A stretch of DNA of 64,000 nucleotides. It comes from Cohnella phaseoli (GTDB lineage Bacteria > Bacillota > Bacilli > Paenibacillales > Paenibacillaceae). Position numbers and translations under genes: made by a program. Below the pieces are notes generated by a model, which made no database searches, was not told the DNA's origin, and worked only from the letters and a program-made list of their open reading frames with translations. Location of the stretch: positions 310,001-374,000 of the forward strand of contig NZ_QRDZ01000002.1 in assembly GCF_003386235.1 (NCBI RefSeq), written 5' to 3'. This document shows, piece after piece, positions 26,679 to 34,701 of the stretch (within the stretch, counting starts at the first letter, position 1; each line of letters starts with the position of its first letter).

Positions 26679-27452
26679 ATGAATTCTGCATGGAACATCC
26701 AATTATTCGCGGGACTGGCGGAAAGATTGGGTCAGCGCTCGCTGCAGATCGATTGGGAAGAAGACGAGTTAAGCGCAGGGCAGCTCAAACGGCGGCTAGC
26801 AGATCGGCATCCGGAGCATGCCGATCTGCTGTCCGTCTGCTTTCTGGCATGCAACCGCGCCTACGCCCACGATTCTGCGACCGTAAAACGAAGCGACGAG
26901 CTTGCCCTTCTGCCTCCGGTATCCGGAGGCCTATCCGATGCCGAAGCCGCAGCTGAGAACGGTGCAAGCAACCAGCAGAGATACGGAATTACCGAGCTTC
27001 CGCTTGATGTCGAACGGACGATAGCCGCCGTATACCACCCCGATCACGGCGCAGCCATCGCCTTCGTCGGAACGACGCGCGAATGGACTGCGGGCAAGCG
27101 AACGGTCACGCTCGAATACGAAGCTTACAAACCGATGGCCGAAGCCTCCCTCGCATCGATCGGAGATGAAATAGCCGCCCGCTGGCCGGGTACGCTCACC
27201 GCGATCGCCCATCGGATCGGAACGGTCGGCATCGGGGAGATCAGCGTCGTCATCGCCGTCTCTTCCGCTCATCGGGCCGATGCCTATGAAGCAAGCCGTT
27301 ACGCGATCGAACGACTGAAGCAGGTCGTGCCGATCTGGAAAAAAGAAATCTACGAGGATGGCACAGAGTGGAAGGGGCATCAGCTAGGGCCTTGGAATCC
27401 GCTGGCTGCGCCAGGCGGCTCGGAACGACCGGAAGAAGGGGCCGGGCGATGA
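26679..27452 (+). CDS. MoaD-MoaE fusion, molybdopterin synthase
   Basis: One chain of 257 residues carries both subunits of molybdopterin synthase. Residues about 1-87 are MoaD (ubiquitin fold) ending in LLPPVSGG; after a linker LSDAEAAAENGASNQQ the MoaE domain runs from about 105 with AAIAFVGTTRE and KKEIYEDGTEWKGH containing the catalytic lysines. The MoaD diglycine must be a free C-terminus to receive sulfur, so cleavage after GG is expected; in M. tuberculosis the similar fusion MoaX is cleaved there. The ATG follows GAGGGGG by 10 nt. It is coupled to the next gene through an ATGA overlap. Confidence 0.93.
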   Translation: MNSAWNIQLFAGLAERLGQRSLQIDWEEDELSAGQLKRRLADRHPEHADLLSVCFLACNRAYAHDSATVKRSDELALLPPVSGGLSDAEAAAENGASNQQRYGITELPLDVERTIAAVYHPDHGAAIAFVGTTREWTAGKRTVTLEYEAYKPMAEASLASIGDEIAARWPGTLTAIAHRIGTVGIGEISVVIAVSSAHRADAYEASRYAIERLKQVVPIWKKEIYEDGTEWKGHQLGPWNPLAAPGGSERPEEGAGR

Positions 27453-28498
27453 CAAACGTCGAGCTCGATACCCGCTACGCACGGCAAGCGCGCTTCTCCG
27501 GGATCGGATCGGACGGTCAGCAGCGGCTGCTGCAAGCCCATGCCGCCATTGTTGGCGTCGGCGCGCTCGGCTGCGCGATCGCCAACCATTTGGCGCGCGC
27601 CGGAGTAGGCAGCCTGATCCTGATCGACCGCGACATTGTCGATCGCAGCAATCTGCAGCGCCAAATGCTGTTTGACGAAGCGGACGCCGCTGCCGGAACG
27701 CCGAAAGCGGTTGCTGCAGCGGCCCGGCTATCCGCCGTTAACAGCGGCATCTCGATTGCGGCCCGCGTGGCGGATTTGAACGCGTATAACGTCGAGCGAT
27801 TGCTCAATGACGCCGATATCGTGCTGGACGGAACGGACAACTTCAGCGTACGGTATTTAATTAACGAATACTGCGTGAAGAACGGCATTCCATGGGTGTA
27901 CGGCGGAGCGGTTGGCGCGTCCGGCATGTCGTTGACGGTCATTCCGGGAACGACGCCCTGCCTCCGCTGTCTGTTTCCCTCCATGCCGCCGGGCGGTTCC
28001 CTGGATACGTGCGAGACGGCCGGCGTGCTCGCCCCCATCGTGGACACGATCGCCTCCGTACAAGCGATGGAAGCGATCAAGCTGCTGACAGGTCGCACCG
28101 AAGCCTTGCACGGCTCGCTGCTGCAGATCGATCTATGGCAGAGTCAGTGGCAATCGCTTGCCGTCGGCGGGGCTCGTAATCCGGAATGCCCCGTATGCGG
28201 CCGCCGCCATTTCGAAGCGCTTGAGGGAAACGAGGAGGCCGATGGAACGATGACCGTCTCCTTATGCGGACGCAGCACCGTTCAGGTCATGCCTGGAAGA
28301 CCGCTGACGCTCGACCTGCAAGCGCTCGAGCCTCGGCTGGCCCGAGCAGGCAGCGCCGAGCTGACCGCTTACTCGCTAAGGCTGCAGCTGCCCGGCGGCG
28401 TAACGTTCGTACTGTTCGACGACGGACGCGCGCTCGTTATGGGAACGGAAGAAGCCCAGACCGCCCGGCGCATTTATGCCGAGCTTCTGGGCGAATAG
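27449..28498 (+). CDS. moeB: MoeB/ThiF-family adenylyltransferase
   Basis: A 349-residue E1-like enzyme that adenylates the C-terminal glycine of MoaD (or ThiS). The nucleotide loop is VGVGALGCAIANHLARAGVG; DRDIVDRSNLQRQ and TDNFSVRYLINEYC follow. Zinc-binding pairs are CLRC and CPVC. The catalytic cysteine lies in DTCETAGVLAPIV. The last ~75 residues are an extra domain, not a classical rhodanese. The start overlaps the moaDE stop by 4 nt, supporting MoaD as partner. Confidence 0.9.
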   Translation: MTNVELDTRYARQARFSGIGSDGQQRLLQAHAAIVGVGALGCAIANHLARAGVGSLILIDRDIVDRSNLQRQMLFDEADAAAGTPKAVAAAARLSAVNSGISIAARVADLNAYNVERLLNDADIVLDGTDNFSVRYLINEYCVKNGIPWVYGGAVGASGMSLTVIPGTTPCLRCLFPSMPPGGSLDTCETAGVLAPIVDTIASVQAMEAIKLLTGRTEALHGSLLQIDLWQSQWQSLAVGGARNPECPVCGRRHFEALEGNEEADGTMTVSLCGRSTVQVMPGRPLTLDLQALEPRLARAGSAELTAYSLRLQLPGGVTFVLFDDGRALVMGTEEAQTARRIYAELLGE

Positions 28499-28522
28499 AA
28501 AAGCGAATCTGATGCAAGCGAA

Positions 28523-28605
28523 GCTGTCTCATAAGTAAAAAGAGTCGTACAAAAAGGTGATCGATAGAGAAGGTTGTCGTGCATGTATCTCCCTACGAGG
28601 CTATA
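28523..28605. mobile_element. Half-copy of the palindromic element (copy C)
   Basis: GCTGTCTCATAAGTAAA, then GTCGTACAAAAA, ATCGAT, GAGAAGGTT and TCGTGCATGTATCTCC match the left arm of the element at 49104 almost word for word. The copy stops at the central GCTATA, which includes the stop codon of the PfkB-family gene. The right arm is missing. Confidence 0.65.
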
Positions 28606-29554
28606 GCCATTCCTCGACGGCAATTTCGCGAAGCAGCCTGGCGTGCTCCCTCGGATCGACGTCTCCGGTCGTCTCGGACAGCGCGTTGGCGCTGCCCGCC
28701 GCCGCCGCATACCGCAGGCACTCCTCGATCGGCCAGCCTCTGACGTGGCCGTAAGCGTATCCCGCGACAAACGAATCGCCGCTGCCCACAGTATTGACCG
28801 GCTCGATCTTCGGAATGCGGACGCGGTAGATCCGTCCGCCGGCTCCGGCTACGGCTCCCTCCGCTCCCAGCGTCGCCGCTACGATCGGAATCCCCTGCGC
28901 CATCAGCTTGCGAATACCTTCGCGCAGATCGCCGTCGTGCGAATCAGGCAGCAGGGAGACAATCTCGTCCTCGTTCGGCTTGATAAAGGACGGCAGAGCC
29001 GTCACGCCCCTCACGAGCGATTCCCCGCTCGTATCCAAGAACACGTCTGCTCCCGCGGCACGGGAGAGAGCGATCAGCTCCGCGTACAGCGCCGGAGCTG
29101 TTCCGCCCGGCAGACTGCCGGAGAAGACGACAAGCGCCGACTCCGCGCTCAGCCGCTGCAGTTCGCGTTTGAACCGTTCAAGCTGATCTTCGCCGATGAC
29201 CGGTCCCGGCTCCAGCACTTCAGTGGACGAGCCGTCGCCTTCATCGATAAAGTTCATGCATAGGCGCGACTCGCCCGGAATCGCGACAAACTCCGAGCGA
29301 ATGCCGGCCTCCTTCACCCCGTTCACAATGAACTGGCCGTTATAGCCGCCCGCGAAGCCGGTCGCGGCCACCTCGGCGTGCCCGAGCTGCTTCAGCACCC
29401 GGGCTACGTTCAGCCCTTTGCCTCCCGCCGTGGACACGACTTTGGCCGCGCGCGACACTTTGCCTTTAACGAAAGCGGGCATATAGTACGTCTTGTCGAT
29501 CGCCGCGTTCAGCGTTACAGTCGTAATCGTCGTTCTAGCATTCGCGTTCGTCAC
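28601..29554 (-). CDS. PfkB-family sugar-phosphate kinase (1-phosphofructokinase/tagatose-6-phosphate kinase type)
   Basis: A 317-residue ribokinase-superfamily kinase of the FruK/LacC branch: TVTLNAAIDKTYYM, GGKGLNVARVL near residue 45, FSGSLPGG, SFIKPNEDEI, and the catalytic-base loop NTVGSGDSFVAGYAYG (about residue 265). It closes an operon with a class II aldolase, so phosphorylation of a ketohexose phosphate to the bisphosphate is likely. A tagatose-6-phosphate substrate is inferred from the neighbouring isomerase. The GTG start follows GGAGG. Its stop codon lies at the edge of a truncated repeat element. Confidence 0.9.
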   Translation of the reverse strand: MTNANARTTITTVTLNAAIDKTYYMPAFVKGKVSRAAKVVSTAGGKGLNVARVLKQLGHAEVAATGFAGGYNGQFIVNGVKEAGIRSEFVAIPGESRLCMNFIDEGDGSSTEVLEPGPVIGEDQLERFKRELQRLSAESALVVFSGSLPGGTAPALYAELIALSRAAGADVFLDTSGESLVRGVTALPSFIKPNEDEIVSLLPDSHDGDLREGIRKLMAQGIPIVAATLGAEGAVAGAGGRIYRVRIPKIEPVNTVGSGDSFVAGYAYGHVRGWPIEECLRYAAAAGSANALSETTGDVDPREHARLLREIAVEEWL

Positions 29555-29573
29555 CGCTGTGCCTCCGCTTCGC

Positions 29574-30428
29574 TTATGCTTTGCCGATCGAGCCGCACAG
29601 ACGCATTTTCTCGATGGCCGCCGCTTTCAACGCTTGCTTCGCCGGAACCATGTATTTACGCGGATCGTTCTCTTCGGGATTTTTGGCGAACACTTCCTTG
29701 ATCGCGTCGGAGAAGACGATACGCAGCTCGGTCGCAACGTTCATCTTGGACATGCCGAGCGACACGGCCCGTCTCACCTGATCCTCGGGGATACCGGAGC
29801 CTCCGTGGAGAACGAGAGGCACAGATACTTTGGCGGCAATGCGTCCGATGCGATCGAAATCAATGTTCGGATCGCCTTTATAGATGCCATGAGCCGTACC
29901 GATCGCCGGAGCCAGCGTATGCACGCCCGTCAGCTCGACGAATTTGGCGCACTCGTCCGGATCGGCCAGCAGCGCGTCGCGCTCGTCGACGACGATGTCG
30001 TCTTCGACTCCGCCGACGCGGCCCAGCTCGGCTTCGACGTTAACGCCAACCGCGGAAGCCGCCTCGACGACTTTACGGGTTTGCTCGACGTTCTTCTCGA
30101 ACGGATCGTGGGAAGCGTCGATCATAACCGACGTGTAGCCCGCGCGAATACATTGCATGATCGTGCCGAAATCGGAGCAGTGATCCAGATGCAGCGCAAT
30201 CGGCACGGAGCTGCGGTTCGCCGCGACCGTAGCCGCAGCCGCAATGTAGTCGGGTCCCAGATGCTTTACCGTGCCGACAGTCGATTGGATGATAAGCGGG
30301 GATCTGGTTTCCTCCGCCGCTTCGACGACCGCCTGCAGCATTTCCAACGTGTGGACGTTAAACGCCCCGATACAATATCCGCCTTCTTTTGCCGCTTGCA
30401 GCAGCGGCGTTGACGATACAAGTGCCAT
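29574..30428 (-). CDS. Class II fructose/tagatose-bisphosphate aldolase
   Basis: 284 residues of the zinc-dependent class II aldolase family, most like the KbaY/GatY/FbaA group. Zinc and catalytic regions are HLDHCSDF (Asp/His), EAELGRVGG, TAHGIYKGDP and LHGGSGIPEDQVRRA; the C-terminal NVATELR segment binds the substrate phosphate. It cleaves the ketose bisphosphate formed by the next gene's kinase into two triose phosphates. GGAGGAA precedes the ATG. Members use fructose- or tagatose-bisphosphate, and sequence alone does not separate them. Confidence 0.92.
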   Translation of the reverse strand: MALVSSTPLLQAAKEGGYCIGAFNVHTLEMLQAVVEAAEETRSPLIIQSTVGTVKHLGPDYIAAAATVAANRSSVPIALHLDHCSDFGTIMQCIRAGYTSVMIDASHDPFEKNVEQTRKVVEAASAVGVNVEAELGRVGGVEDDIVVDERDALLADPDECAKFVELTGVHTLAPAIGTAHGIYKGDPNIDFDRIGRIAAKVSVPLVLHGGSGIPEDQVRRAVSLGMSKMNVATELRIVFSDAIKEVFAKNPEENDPRKYMVPAKQALKAAAIEKMRLCGSIGKA

Positions 30429-30459
30429 GATGAGTTCCTCCGATTCAATTTATAAATGC

Positions 30460-31425
30460 TTATATCGATTTGCTGCGATGCGCGGCATACAGCGAGCTGC
30501 CGATAATTCCGGCATCGTCGTTTTGCTCCGCCGTCACGACCTTCAGCTCTTCGCGAAAATCCGGCAGCAGCAGGCGATACAGTTCATCGCGAAGAGGGGC
30601 TAGCAGACGTTCGCCCGCCAACGCTCCGCCTCCGCCGACCACGATAACGTCAGGGCTGAGCACCATCGCCGCCGCGGCCAACGCGCGGCCGTTCAACTCG
30701 CCGGCACGGACGATAATTTCCGAGGCCAATGCATCGCCAGCATCCATCGCCTTGGACAAGTCCGCTGCGCTAAGCCGCTCCAGCTCATCGCCCGGGAACC
30801 AGTCGTTCAGCACGCTTGCCCGGCCCTCGCGCAGCAGCTTCTTCGCCTGCCGTACCATGCCGGACGCCGATGCCACCGTCTCCAAGCAGCCGCTGAGCCC
30901 GCAGGCGCAATCCTCGTCGACGCCATCCATGCGGACATGACCGATCTCTCCGGCCATTGCCTTGTGTCCGTAGTACAGCTCGCCGCCGTTCACAATTGCG
31001 GCCGCGATGCCGGTGCCGATCGTAATGCCCAGCACATGCTCATAGCCCCGTCCGGCTCCCGCTACCGCTTCTCCGTAAATGTACATGCGAACGTCGTTAT
31101 CGATAAACACCGGCAAGCCGATCTGTTGTTCCAGCAGGCTGACTACCGGAATATCGCGCCACTTCAGGTTGCCGGCGAACTTCGACACGCCCGCGCGGGG
31201 ATCGACTAGCCCGGGAACTCCCACTCCTACGCTTGTCGCTTCGTAATCCTCGCCCAAATCCTCGCGAATTTGCCGAACCATATCCGCGATCTTCCCGAGC
31301 ACGGCTTCGTGACCGGTATGCGCTTCAGTCGAGCGCTTGAGCTTGCGCAGCACCCGTCCCGCTTCGTCCGTCGCCCCGCATACGATATTCGTTCCGCCTA
31401 CGTCTACGCCGATTGTTATGTTCAT
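30460..31425 (-). CDS. ROK-family sugar kinase
   Basis: 321 residues with the N-terminal phosphate motif IGVDVGGTNI, the ROK signature centred on GEIGHVRMDG and the zinc-binding DCACGLSGCLE (CxCGxxGC). Acidic residue in FIDNDVRM is the likely catalytic Asp. ROK kinases of this size phosphorylate glucose, GlcNAc, ManNAc, GalNAc or fructose. In this operon an amino-sugar or galactose-series substrate is the best guess. There is no helix-turn-helix, so it is a kinase and not a ROK repressor. Confidence 0.92.
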   Translation of the reverse strand: MNITIGVDVGGTNIVCGATDEAGRVLRKLKRSTEAHTGHEAVLGKIADMVRQIREDLGEDYEATSVGVGVPGLVDPRAGVSKFAGNLKWRDIPVVSLLEQQIGLPVFIDNDVRMYIYGEAVAGAGRGYEHVLGITIGTGIAAAIVNGGELYYGHKAMAGEIGHVRMDGVDEDCACGLSGCLETVASASGMVRQAKKLLREGRASVLNDWFPGDELERLSAADLSKAMDAGDALASEIIVRAGELNGRALAAAAMVLSPDVIVVGGGGALAGERLLAPLRDELYRLLLPDFREELKVVTAEQNDDAGIIGSSLYAAHRSKSI

Positions 31426-31431
31426 GGCGTT

Positions 31432-32232
31432 CTACCTCTCTTCTCCCGAGACCGAATTGTCCTCTGCCGCATAGACTTTAATGCCCGCCAGCGCCGCTCC
31501 GCCTTCCGAGTTCTCGGTCGGCCTCTTGTCCGTAATGCAGGCGTGGAGCTCCTGCAGCTCGGACACATGGAATAACGAGGTTTTGCCGACCTTCGTATGA
31601 TCGAACACGGCAATCGTCTGCTTGGAGCGCTGCATAAGCAATCTGGCGATGTTCGCCTCAAGCTCGGAGTAAGTGCTGACTCCTTGCTCCGATACGCCGT
31701 CGACGCCCATGAACATCTTCTGGATGTTCAGCGCCTTTACGGTCTGCTCGGCCAACGGTCCGCACAGCTCGAAGCTGCGGTTGCGCAGCACGCCTCCCGT
31801 CAGCACGATCTGCAGCTCCTCGCAATCGGCAAGCTCCATCGCGATGTTAACCGCATTGGTCACGACCGTAATGTTGCGGCGCTTCTTCAGCGCCTTGGCG
31901 ATCAGGAATGTCGTCGTCCCCCCGGTCAAGCCGATGACGTCTCCTTCTTCGACGAGTGACGCGGCCAAGAGGGCAACCGCTTCCTTCTCCGGGTACAGAG
32001 CTTGCTGCTTCTCGCGGAAAGGCACTTCGCGAATCAGGCCGCTCGCCGCGTACGTCGCTCCGCCGCCCATCGTGCGGATCACCTTGCCGGCCTTCTCGAG
32101 ATCGTCGAGATCCCGTCTGGCCGTCGCCTCCGAGCAATCGAAATTGTCGGTCATTTCCTGCAAAGAAATGCTTCCGTATCTTTCCAGATAGGCAAGCACC
32201 TGCTCCTGCCTCTCGGACTTGTTCCGCGCCAT
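31432..32232 (-). CDS. DeoR-family transcriptional regulator
   Basis: 266 residues. The N-terminal DeoR helix-turn-helix reads RQEQVLAYLERYGSISLQEMTDNFDCSEATARRDLDDLE, then MGGGA and the sugar-phosphate sensor domain with GLTGGTTTFLIAKAL and ITVVTNAVNIAMEL, ending in VFDHTKVG. Such repressors respond to a pathway sugar phosphate. It sits second in the operon and probably controls it; a perfect 12-bp palindrome in the promoter (33347-33358) is a candidate operator. Confidence 0.92.
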   Translation of the reverse strand: MARNKSERQEQVLAYLERYGSISLQEMTDNFDCSEATARRDLDDLEKAGKVIRTMGGGATYAASGLIREVPFREKQQALYPEKEAVALLAASLVEEGDVIGLTGGTTTFLIAKALKKRRNITVVTNAVNIAMELADCEELQIVLTGGVLRNRSFELCGPLAEQTVKALNIQKMFMGVDGVSEQGVSTYSELEANIARLLMQRSKQTIAVFDHTKVGKTSLFHVSELQELHACITDKRPTENSEGGAALAGIKVYAAEDNSVSGEER

Positions 32233-32252
32233 ACGCCGGCTCCTCTGCTATA

Positions 32253-33302
32253 TTAAATCTTTACAACTTGCGTCAAATTTCTCGGGTGGTCGGGATCGAC
32301 GCCGCGCTTCATCGCCGTATAGAAGCCGAGATACTGCAGCAGCGGCAAGTAGGCTACCGCGCGCGCCTCATCGGACAGCGAACCGCCGCCGAGTTCGAAT
32401 ACCGCGTCCGCAAAGCTCGTATCTTCGCCTTTAGCCGTCGTCACCAGCAGCACGAACGCGCCATAGGCTTTCATTTCTTCCGCGACTTTCAGTTCATAGG
32501 AACGGGCTTGCTCGGAGACGAGCAAGCAGACAAGCGTTCCCGGCTCGACGACCGATTTCGGTCCGTGACGGAATTCCAGCGTTCCGTAGCTCTCCGTCCA
32601 TACATAGGACATTTCTTTCAGCTTCAGACACACTTCCTGCGCCAGTCCGAAATACGCGCCCATTCCCAAATAAATATATTTATTGAAGTCGTTCGCTTCG
32701 ACCAGGCTCTCCGCAAAAACGCGTCCCCGCTCGACAATATCTCCCTGCAGCTCCAGCGCGGACTCCATCTCGGCAGGCAGCGCGCCGCCCGCAGCAAGCG
32801 CGATTGCAGCCTGCATCATATAGGTCATGCTGCTGAAAGATTTGGTCATTACGGTGCTTTGTTCTTTGCCCAGAGGCGATACCAGACACTCTGTCATTCG
32901 GCCGAGACGGCTGTCCTCGTAGCATGTAATTCCGCAAGTGGTCCAGTTCGGCAAATCCTTCACCGAATCCAGCGCCAAAATGACCTCGGAAGACTCTCCC
33001 GAACGGGATACGCCGACGAGAAGCACTTTGCGGTTGCGGGCAACGGATTGATCGCGGAACAAGAAGATGTCCGAGGAAGGCAGCGCGCTTGCGCTCCGTC
33101 CAAGCCACAGCTTAAATGTCGAAGCCATCACCTGCGCTTGATAATAGGAAGAACCGGAACCGATAAATACGACTTCGTCGTATGCCGCGTTGCCGACAAA
33201 CGTCTGCGCCCATTGCTCTTGCTTCTTTAATTGTTCCCAAGCCGCCTTCAATGCTTCCGCTTGACCGCCGATTTCCGGCAACGTCAATTTGCCTCTTGTC
33301 AT
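32253..33302 (-). CDS. SIS-domain sugar-phosphate isomerase/deaminase (AgaS-like)
   Basis: 349 residues with two SIS domains: FIGSGSSYYQAQVMAS and LVGVSRSGESSEVILAL in the first, and YLGMGAYFGLAQEVCLKLKEM...ESYGTLEFRHGPKSVV in the second, the signature of GlmS-like isomerases lacking the glutaminase domain. AgaS-type proteins deaminate and isomerise galactosamine-6-phosphate to tagatose-6-phosphate, which fits the downstream kinase and aldolase. The first gene of the operon; the ATG is chosen 8 nt after AGGAG rather than the GTG 9 nt further upstream. Confidence 0.9.
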   Translation of the reverse strand: MTRGKLTLPEIGGQAEALKAAWEQLKKQEQWAQTFVGNAAYDEVVFIGSGSSYYQAQVMASTFKLWLGRSASALPSSDIFLFRDQSVARNRKVLLVGVSRSGESSEVILALDSVKDLPNWTTCGITCYEDSRLGRMTECLVSPLGKEQSTVMTKSFSSMTYMMQAAIALAAGGALPAEMESALELQGDIVERGRVFAESLVEANDFNKYIYLGMGAYFGLAQEVCLKLKEMSYVWTESYGTLEFRHGPKSVVEPGTLVCLLVSEQARSYELKVAEEMKAYGAFVLLVTTAKGEDTSFADAVFELGGGSLSDEARAVAYLPLLQYLGFYTAMKRGVDPDHPRNLTQVVKI

Positions 33303-33335
33303 TAAGACCACTCCTATTCATTTTCATTCAATGAT

Positions 33336-33365
33336 ATTATATTGCATTTCATATGAAAATTTCAA
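33336..33365 (-). promoter_or_regulatory. Sigma-A promoter with palindrome for the sugar operon
   Basis: On the minus strand TTGAAA (33360-33365) and TATAAT (33336-33341) are separated by 18 nt. The spacer holds the perfect palindrome TTTCATATGAAA (33347-33358), a candidate DeoR-family operator. The region is very AT-rich compared with the surrounding genes. Confidence 0.7.
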
Positions 33366-33511
33366 TCATAATTGTGACAAAACATTTCATTTATAAGTTG
33401 GAAAATTTTATCTCGCCTTGATATTGCCAGAAAACGCTTTAATTGATAGCATAGATAGCAAGAGATTGGCGAAATTTCTCGAATTTAATCGAGGTTCTGT
33501 CGAGGTGCGAT

Positions 33512-34591
33512 ATGCGAGTACATATTACGGATGTGCGATCAGGCGATCGACTATCGGAAGATGTCTTTAATGCTTACGGCTTGCATGTTCTCTCCAAAGG
33601 CACGCCGTTAAACGAGAAGGAAATCTCACGAATTTTCCAACATCAGATTGATTATGTCAGCATAGAACATCGTGAGAGCCCTTCGGCAGCAATTGCCGTA
33701 ATGGAGCCTGAAGTGAAAGCTCCGACAACGACCGTAAAAGCCCCCGAGTACAATCCGCTGTTAAGACCGCTTTACCACGATGCGGTCGCCGGCGCGGAGC
33801 AATTGTTCGAGAGAGCTTCCATTGAAGGCAGAATCTACGAAGACGATGTCAGGGAGAGCTTTCAGCCGCTTGTCGAAAATTTCCGCACGGAACGCGATGT
33901 CGTATCCCTGCTGCTGATGCTGAACACCCAGGACGATTACACCTACCAGCACTCCGTTCAGGTCGGCATGCTAAGCTACTACATCGCACGCTGGCTGGGC
34001 TGGAGCGAAGAAGATACGGTACGCGCGGGCAAGGCCGGTTTCTTGCACGACGTGGGCAAATGCAGAATCGCCGAGGTGATTCTCAACAAGCCAGCCAAGC
34101 TTAACGATGAAGAATACAAAGAAATCCAAAATCACCCGCAATACGGATATGAAATTTTAACCCGTTCCTTCAAGGACGAAGAAGTCGCGTTGGCCGCACT
34201 CCAGCACCACGAGAGAATCGACGGGACGGGCTACCCGCAAGGGTTGTCCGGAGAACAGATTCACCCGCTGGCCCGAATCGTAGCGGTCGCCGATGTCTAC
34301 AGCGCGATGATTTCTTCGCGAGTGTACAGCGAGAAGAAAGATTTGCATTTCGTGCTGAAGGAGCTCTACGAGCTGAGCTTTAAGGAATTGGACCCGGACA
34401 TCACGCATACGTTTATCCGGCATATGGTTCCCAACTTTATCGGCAAACGCGTGGAGCTGTCGAACGGGGTGCTAGGCGTTATCGTAATGACGAATCCAAC
34501 GGATTTCTTCCGCCCTCTCGTTCAAGTTGGCGACGAATTTATCGATTTGTCTGTCGTTAGGGATATTTCCATCCTGGAAGTCAATATGTAA
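33512..34591 (+). CDS. HD-GYP domain c-di-GMP phosphodiesterase (2)
   Basis: 359 residues. An N-terminal leader (VRSGDRLSEDVFNAYGLHVLSKGTPL) precedes the HD-GYP domain with FLHDVGKCRIAEVILNKPAKL and HHERIDGTGYPQGLSGEQI. All metal-binding His/Asp positions I can pick out are present, so activity against cyclic di-GMP is likely. It stands alone: the operon to the left is divergent, and a bidirectional terminator follows. GAGGT lies 7 nt before the ATG. A third c-di-GMP protein after the GGDEF pair and the first HD-GYP gene. Confidence 0.93.
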   Translation: MRVHITDVRSGDRLSEDVFNAYGLHVLSKGTPLNEKEISRIFQHQIDYVSIEHRESPSAAIAVMEPEVKAPTTTVKAPEYNPLLRPLYHDAVAGAEQLFERASIEGRIYEDDVRESFQPLVENFRTERDVVSLLLMLNTQDDYTYQHSVQVGMLSYYIARWLGWSEEDTVRAGKAGFLHDVGKCRIAEVILNKPAKLNDEEYKEIQNHPQYGYEILTRSFKDEEVALAALQHHERIDGTGYPQGLSGEQIHPLARIVAVADVYSAMISSRVYSEKKDLHFVLKELYELSFKELDPDITHTFIRHMVPNFIGKRVELSNGVLGVIVMTNPTDFFRPLVQVGDEFIDLSVVRDISILEVNM

Positions 34592-34638
34592 AAAAGGTGC
34601 ATGCACTCCTCTTTGTAGGATTGCATGCACCTTTTTTT
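34590..34638. terminator. Bidirectional terminator
   Basis: AAAAAAGGTGCATGCA pairs with TGCATGCACCTTTTTTT around a short loop. It overlaps the stop codon of the + strand HD-GYP gene and lies 64 nt beyond the convergent NlpC/P60 gene. Confidence 0.93.
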
Positions 34639-34701
34639 GTTCGGTAACGAGCGGTGAAGTCGCCTCGTCTGCCTTGGGCGGCTATCGATTCAATTGGCCG
34701 C

